Part shown: positions 9,201 through 12,076 of the stretch, piece after piece
How positions within the stretch are numbered: position 1 is the first letter of the stretch
Layout of the letters: the number at the start of each line of letters is the position of its first letter
Translations under genes and position numbers: made by a program
Notes under the pieces: model-generated
Seen by the model: the letters and a program-made list of their open reading frames with translations, nothing else
Told to the model about the DNA's origin: nothing
The model's database searches: none
NCBI GenBank assembly: GCA_005223375.1
Contig: RXOD01005897.1
Coordinates: forward strand, 1 to 12,076
Length of the DNA: 12,076 nucleotides
Reading direction: 5' to 3'
DNA from: Amoebophrya sp. AT5.2
Lineage: Eukaryota; Sar; Dinophyceae; Syndiniales; Amoebophryaceae

Positions 9201-12076
9201 ATCTTGGCGTGCTCCATTGCGTCACCGCCATCGCACTCCTCGCCGATGTCCGTGTAATACGCTCTGCCGGGGCCGGAGCCGAGGTGGTCGGGTTCCCGAA
9301 CCAGCGGCACAGGGCGTTTCTGCGGTCCGCACGACCAGTTGCCGTAATCGTTCCGAAGCTGCTCCACTTCCGTCTTGAACACTTCGTACAACGCTGCGGG
9401 GCGGTACGTCTGTCCTTTTGACTCCATCTTGCGGGCGATGTGGTCTGTCCGGAATCGCCACCCCGTATTGCCGCGACCATCGCCACGCGTATAAAAATCC
9501 CGCGTCGCGCTCACGAAGGACCCCGCAATGAGAGGACCAGTAGCGGCTCCTGCTGGCGGATCATGAGGTTCATGATTCTGAGGTCCAGGTTTTTCGATGG
9601 TGATCACGGCTGTCCAATCCTCTTGTAGCTTGGCCCATTGCTCTGCCTCTCTCCTTTCCGCTATTGGCGTGAGAACCTTATCGCTGTCACGATCTGTGAT
9701 ACGCCTAAACGCTTTCGCAGCGCGTGCCTCTTCGGCACGAGTCTCCGCCGCATCTTTCTCGCAGGCTGGTGGTAACTGCCACTCGTATGCCCGACTCGAC
9801 ATGCGCGGCTTCTTTTTGTTCAGCTGGTCATGCCGCGCACTCTCCGCCTGAAACTCGTTCACAACTTCCGCTGCGGTCTTTGCTTTGGCGCCTTGCCGTA
9901 GCGAAGCGCGCTTCGATTGCGATGCCTCTTCTGGCGGTTTCCACGTGGGATCGTCCTTTTCGCACCTGCCTATGAGAACGTGTGCACGCGAAGCGAGCAA
10001 GGGAGGGCCGGCTGTTGAAGTTTTTTCGGATGCTGCATTTTTACTGGCCCTGCGACCCGGTGCAATGTCAGCCCCCCACGCGCGCGGGTCGTAAAGCAGC
10101 CCCCCAAGCCCAAGCGCATCCTGTGATGTAAGCGGCGGTCGGCGACACTCCAAAATTCGCGCATTTTTGAACTCCTCTTTGAACTTCCTGTTAAACGATT
10201 TTCTTGCTCCGTCGTTCACCAGTTCCTTCAGCAGATGTTTGTTCTTTGCCTTTGACGTTTTCACGTGATCCGCTAAACGTTTATACAGCCGACCAATCCA
10301 TGTGGATGCGTCCGGGTCTGCAACGTCGGTTATGTCGTAACGGCCACGACCGAGGACTCCATCGAAGCTGCTCTGCTTCGACATTAAGAAGCAGTAAGTC
10401 GTCCGCAGGATGCGCCCCCGCGGGAGGACGTTGCCGCGTTTATTTCCACTACTGTCAACTACATCGCCCACGTCCTCCTCTTCATCTTCGTCTTCCTCCG
10501 AATCAATATCATGCTCCACAATATTATTCATCTTTGCAGGTGCTGGCTGTTCAACGCCTTCGAGTTCATGCTGATCGTCCTCGGCCTTGTCGAAGCCCTC
10601 CCGGTACGCGGACGCTGTTCCTCGGTGTCTGTAGTAGTCCCCGTCAAAGTGGCCTCCAAATATGGATGCTGGATAGTGTGCAAAATGGTAACGCTCATCA
10701 AACGGCTGCTCGACATTTCCCCTCGTCGCCGCTGACGCAACATGCACGTCGTCTTCGACATAAGGCGAGTTCCAGTCGTTTACAGCGTACTTGTCTACGG
10801 CAGGCGGCAAGTGCACATCATCGGTCTTCTTGTTATTGCCTCCAAGCGCTACGGGGAGCTCCGTGTTCAGCTGCAGCCGGGACCGCATGTAGTGGTTTGC
10901 GAACCGTCTATTCGCAGCACCACTGGGGAGGCGTTCGCCTTGTTGTTCGCTTAACATGTCGGGATGACCAATCTCGATTCTCGAGCGGGCCCGTCCCGGG
11001 TCACCAGAGTGGGCGGAATGAAGGCTCTTCTCGCTGAAGGCAGACGCGCGGTGCGCCGTGAGAGCCGTCATAATTTTGTCCAGGAGGCAATCAAACGCGT
11101 TTACATGACCAATACCGGTTCCAGCTGCTGCGCCGGTCCTGAAGCGCGGCGGAAATTTCTCCGACGCTGAAACGCGATAGCTCGCCACCAGCAAGCAATT
11201 GCTGTGCGAAGTCAGTAGCGGGCTATCCGGCTGCAGGAACTGGTGAAAGGCACCCGCGCCGCGGGGCTTGTGATGGGGGTGTTCTTTGGAATTCTCGACG
11301 AGTTGCTGCCCGCCCCAGGGAAACGCCAGCGGGGCTTCCAGCGCTTCTTTTTCCCGTGCCAGGCTGGGAAGAGGCTCGGCTCGTTCGATATCATTTCTGT
11401 AGAAGTGACACAGCGACCCCGCTGGCGATTTTCTACTGCCCGAATCGTTTTGGAAGGACGAGCGCAATTCACCGTCTGTCAAACTCGAACTCCGTCCTTC
11501 AGCAGCGGCGCGCTTATGCACACGCATCAGTCGCTGCACTTCTGCCTCGACATCTTTCAGGGCCGATTTGATTCTTTCGCCAGTCGGCCCCCGCAAAGGA
11601 CCAGAGACCCCATCTTCGTTCACGTTCCCGGCTCCCAGCACGGTCTCCGCCTTGGTCGGCTGAGGACGCAGATAGTACGCATTCACCCGCGGGAGCCGCA
11701 TGGCGACTCTCCCTGCGCCCGATCTTCCCGACACTGATTCCAACGCTTCTGGCTCATCCTCACCATCAACCCCGGTCCCGTCCACGTTTGCTCTCGCATG
11801 GCGCGGGTCTACCAGATTGTGCAAAATGTGAGCAATGGTCAAATCTGTGGCAAGCGCTTCGAAGGGCAGCGACTCCGGTGCGATGACGTCCGGGCTTTTT
11901 CCGAACGACGCGAGGCCGTTCATCAGATTTCCGACCAACACCTCCAGATCGAATGGAGTTGGATTCGGAATTTTTAGCTTCGACCCCACATCGCCTCGGC
12001 CCGTCTCCTCACCACTTTCCGCGGCGCGGACCGCCCCACGCACACCCCAAGCGTCGTACACCTGGTTGAAATAATC
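2..12076 (-). CDS. Giant protein with C-terminal USP-like (C19) deubiquitinase domain, partial at both ends
   Basis: One reading frame runs without a stop through 4025 codons and leaves both edges of the window. The coding sense is shown by length alone: with equal base use the chance of no stop is about (61/64)^4025. The only recognisable catalytic motif is a ubiquitin-specific protease cysteine box near the left edge (candidate nucleophile Cys3937), so the likely reaction is hydrolysis of ubiquitin or ubiquitin-like isopeptide bonds. The roughly 3900 residues before it hold leucine-rich, probably helical blocks separated by Ser/Ala/Gly/Pro or charged linkers, an acidic run, a Glu/Gln tract and a coiled coil. 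I found no signal peptide or convincing membrane span. The first Met in the window is residue 52 (11921-11923), but the 51 codons before it look equally coding, so the start is probably outside. Very large USPs with helical-repeat N-terminal regions (USP9X, USP24, USP34 type) are known in eukaryotes; membership of that group is inference. No intron is evident. Confidence 0.95.
209..292 (-). other. USP (peptidase C19) catalytic cysteine box
   Basis: Residues 3929-3956 contain NPTNWCWINSIAQALF. Aligned on Cys3937 (266-268), this matches the USP cysteine box at Gly -8 (3929), the oxyanion-hole Asn -5 (3932, 281-283), an aromatic at +1, Asn-Ser at +3/+4, Gln at +7, Leu at +9 and Phe at +10. It departs from the common G-L-x-N-x-G-x-T-C form by Ala at -7, Thr in place of Gly at -3, and Trp at -1. 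In USPs this box starts the papain-like thumb, and the Cys attacks the ubiquitin C-terminal Gly isopeptide bond. The His and Asp/Asn boxes usually lie some hundreds of residues later, which here is beyond the left edge, so a complete triad cannot be shown. OTU, UCH and Josephin cysteine motifs fit less well. Confidence 0.78.
542..691 (-). other. Charged helical segment before the USP domain
   Basis: Residues 3796-3845 are rich in Glu, Lys, Arg and Leu with heptad-like hydrophobic spacing (for example ERLEKIRKELNNIL), and look like one or two amphipathic helices, perhaps a short coiled coil. The segment lies about 90 residues before the candidate catalytic Cys, and a further Lys/Ala/Gln-rich helical stretch fills most of the gap. 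A role as spacer or interaction helix for the protease domain is inference. Confidence 0.5.
923..1117 (-). other. Probable coiled coil
   Basis: Residues 3654-3718 (65 residues) contain no Pro or Gly and are dense in Glu, Lys, Arg, Leu and Val with a/d-type spacing, for example EVRATKKRLDEL and ELREAVRVLKLLL. This is the strongest coiled-coil candidate in the window. It lies between the Glu/Gln tract and the USP-like domain, where it could serve oligomerisation or position the protease; that role is inference. A single long helix without partner is the alternative. Confidence 0.65.
1304..1486 (-). repeat. Glu/Gln-rich low-complexity tract from an imperfect hexanucleotide repeat
   Basis: Residues 3531-3591 (61 residues) are almost all alternating Glu-X, with X mostly Gln, Ala, Arg, Thr or Glu. 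The DNA is an imperfect 6-base repeat, GAACAG or GAAGCG in the coding sense, with GAA the main Glu codon. It is in frame and keeps the ORF open. Units vary by substitution, not length, so the array has diverged. Such tracts are typical of replication-slippage growth and form charged disordered or single-helix linkers. Here it separates the long upstream region from the coiled coil and protease end. Confidence 0.9.
1727..1849 (-). other. Pro/Ser/Thr/Ala-rich linker
   Basis: Residues 3410-3450 begin with Pro-Thr alternation, pass through Ser/Pro/Gly and end in a run of five Ser encoded by four TCG codons and one TCT (1736-1750). Composition indicates a disordered, possibly phosphorylated hinge. 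It directly follows a leucine-rich helical block (3356-3409). Confidence 0.75.
1850..2011 (-). other. Leucine/alanine-rich helical block
   Basis: Residues 3356-3409 have amphipathic helix spacing (for example EQMLRLLARAMRY and AIKIVDVLAAEAI) with two apparent helices and a short polar turn between them. This could be one unit of a HEAT- or armadillo-like solenoid, but no repeat consensus can be confirmed by eye. Confidence 0.45.
3005..3313 (-). other. Long hydrophobic helical block
   Basis: Residues 2922-3024 are among the most hydrophobic in the protein, with three or four likely helices (TLQLFEAVTAFQLI, a YFFFPIVLDFILA stretch, and LRNLFKQLQELRLVYI). None is long and apolar enough to call a membrane span. 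It is probably a folded helical domain. No family recognised. Confidence 0.5.
4118..4252 (-). other. Gln/Glu/Pro/His-rich charged linker
   Basis: Residues 2609-2653 are nearly without hydrophobic side chains and rich in Gln, Glu, Asp, Pro and His, ending with Ser-Pro-Pro-Ser and an Arg/Lys patch. It is most likely a disordered hinge between two helical regions. Unlike the Glu/Gln tract near 1304-1486, it has no clear DNA repeat. Confidence 0.7.
5579..5590 (-). other. Arginine cluster followed by glycines
   Basis: Residues 2163-2166 are four consecutive Arg, followed by three Gly and another Arg, within a polar, probably disordered stretch. It could be a nuclear localisation signal or RNA-contacting RG patch, but so short a cluster is weak evidence. 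Confidence 0.3.
7169..7279 (-). other. Ser/Gly/Thr-rich linker with Glu-Ser repeat
   Basis: Residues 1600-1636 start with Pro-Gly and Ser/Thr runs, pass a short hydrophobic patch and end with Glu-Ser three times (1624-1629; DNA 7190-7207, three exact copies of GAATCG in the coding sense) and Gly-Gly. It looks disordered. The Ser residues in an acidic setting resemble casein-kinase-2-type sites, which is inference only. Confidence 0.65.
7508..7618 (-). other. Ser/Gly/Asp/Arg-rich linker
   Basis: Residues 1487-1523 consist mainly of Ser, Gly, Ala, Asp and Arg with no helix-forming hydrophobic pattern. It sits between the helical block 1429-1486 and a following charged, aromatic-containing helix, and is most likely a flexible hinge. 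Confidence 0.65.
7619..7792 (-). other. Helical block, possible solenoid repeat
   Basis: Residues 1429-1486 read as two or three amphipathic helices with a proline turn: an IRALWINLVEHK helix, a PPDVVRDIVNFV helix and FLQKVLQKMLEHE. The helix, Pro turn, helix layout resembles HEAT/ARM units found in large USP-family proteins, but no sequence consensus was verified, so this is a structural guess. Confidence 0.45.
8423..8611 (-). other. Helical block
   Basis: Residues 1156-1218 contain helices such as DRQLFVELWGLISEVRL, DRLRAMCHAGRNILE and QLDIFLKLLQQTED. Leu/Ile/Phe spacing is amphipathic. Together with the helical regions on both sides it may be part of an alpha-solenoid. It follows directly after an Ala/Ser linker. 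Confidence 0.45.
8612..8719 (-). other. Ala/Ser/Thr low-complexity linker
   Basis: Residues 1120-1155 are mainly Ala, Ser, Thr and Pro. The start is an Ala/Thr run, then Ser-Thr alternation encoded by TCT/ACT codons. It has no hydrophobic core and separates two charged helical blocks. Disordered hinge is the most likely reading. Confidence 0.75.
8720..9199 (-). other. Extended charged helical region
   Basis: Residues 960-1119 are rich in Arg, Lys, Leu and Glu and appear to hold several successive helices (for example RLKLLQILRSLF, ELEKVITAACRLR and ELARMRLEALRSLV) separated by short polar loops. The first third is strongly basic with Arg/His/Lys. No enzymatic motif was recognised. Confidence 0.5.
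9803..9820 (-). other. Lys/Arg cluster, possible nuclear localisation signal
   Basis: Residues 753-758 read NKKKPR, close to the monopartite basic nuclear localisation pattern, in a polar region. Basic clusters arise often in a protein of this size, so the call is weak. Confidence 0.3.
10157..10282 (-). other. Basic helical segment
   Basis: Residues 599-640 hold 14 Lys/Arg against 5 Asp/Glu in 42 residues and look helical. It follows the acidic run at 521-535 by about 60 residues. It could bind nucleic acid, phospholipid or an acidic partner, possibly the acidic run of the same chain; none of these is shown by the sequence. Confidence 0.5.
10472..10516 (-). other. Acidic run
   Basis: Residues 521-535 read EHDIDSEEDEDEEED, using mixed GAG/GAA/GAC/GAT codons, so this is not a simple nucleotide repeat. 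One Ser sits inside the acidic context expected for casein kinase 2. Acidic runs of this kind are common in nuclear and chaperone-like proteins; no specific role can be read here. Confidence 0.7.
10517..12076 (-). other. Unrecognised N-terminal-side region, open at the right edge
   Basis: Residues 1-520 show a coding-like composition with short helical candidates (for example LEVLVGNLMNGL and LTIAHILHNLV) alternating with Gly/Arg/Ser-rich polar sequence. The last ~100 residues are rich in His, Tyr and Asp (GGHFDGDYYRHRG type). I recognise no domain. Since the frame is open at 12076, this is an internal segment and not a proven N-terminus. Confidence 0.6.

Noticed and set aside
9490..9496. TATA-box-like TATAAAA on the plus strand
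   Set aside because: A chance match within the coding frame, with no plausible transcript start or gene after it.
10204..11037. Plus-strand ORF of 277 codons
   Set aside because: Ser/Arg/Leu/His-rich antisense shadow with no domain, fully inside the giant gene.
11921..11923. First in-window Met (residue 52) as the start codon
   Set aside because: The frame stays open and coding-like for the 51 codons before it up to the window edge, so nothing favours this Met.

Overview
The whole window is the inside of one gene. On the minus strand, the reading frame whose codons run from 12076 down to 2 has no stop codon. It gives 4025 consecutive sense codons and is open at both edges, so the start lies beyond the right edge and the stop beyond the left edge. 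No complete ORF on either strand competes with it: the longest is 440 codons, and every ORF I checked is a shadow of the minus-strand gene. Only base 1, an incomplete codon, is left over. I see no intergenic DNA, RNA gene, mobile element, CRISPR array or credible promoter. Residue numbers below count from the first codon at the right edge (residue 1 = 12074-12076).

Reading along the protein, from the right edge to the left: residues 1-520 are polar sequence I do not recognise. An acidic run (521-535) and a basic segment (599-640) follow. Leucine-rich stretches that look helical (960-1119, 1156-1218, 1429-1486, 2922-3024, 3356-3409) alternate with Ser/Ala/Gly/Pro-rich linkers (1120-1155, 1487-1523, 1600-1636, 2609-2653, 3410-3450). 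A 61-residue Glu/Gln tract (3531-3591), a probable coiled coil (3654-3718) and another charged helix (3796-3845) come next. At the left edge is a close match to the catalytic cysteine box of ubiquitin-specific proteases (peptidase family C19), with candidate nucleophile Cys3937. The rest of that domain, including the catalytic His/Asp, would lie beyond the left edge. The best reading is a giant multi-region protein with a C-terminal USP-like deubiquitinase domain, in which the long upstream part may act as a substrate-binding or scaffolding arm.

Organism: a USP domain and long low-complexity linkers suggest a eukaryote, probably a protist, or a large DNA virus of one. More than 12 kb of coding sequence without an intron points to an intron-poor genome or a giant exon. 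GC-rich composition with mixed third positions does not settle it, and a bacterium with a eukaryote-like effector cannot be excluded. The family call rests on a short motif at the window edge; the giant ORF itself is seen directly.
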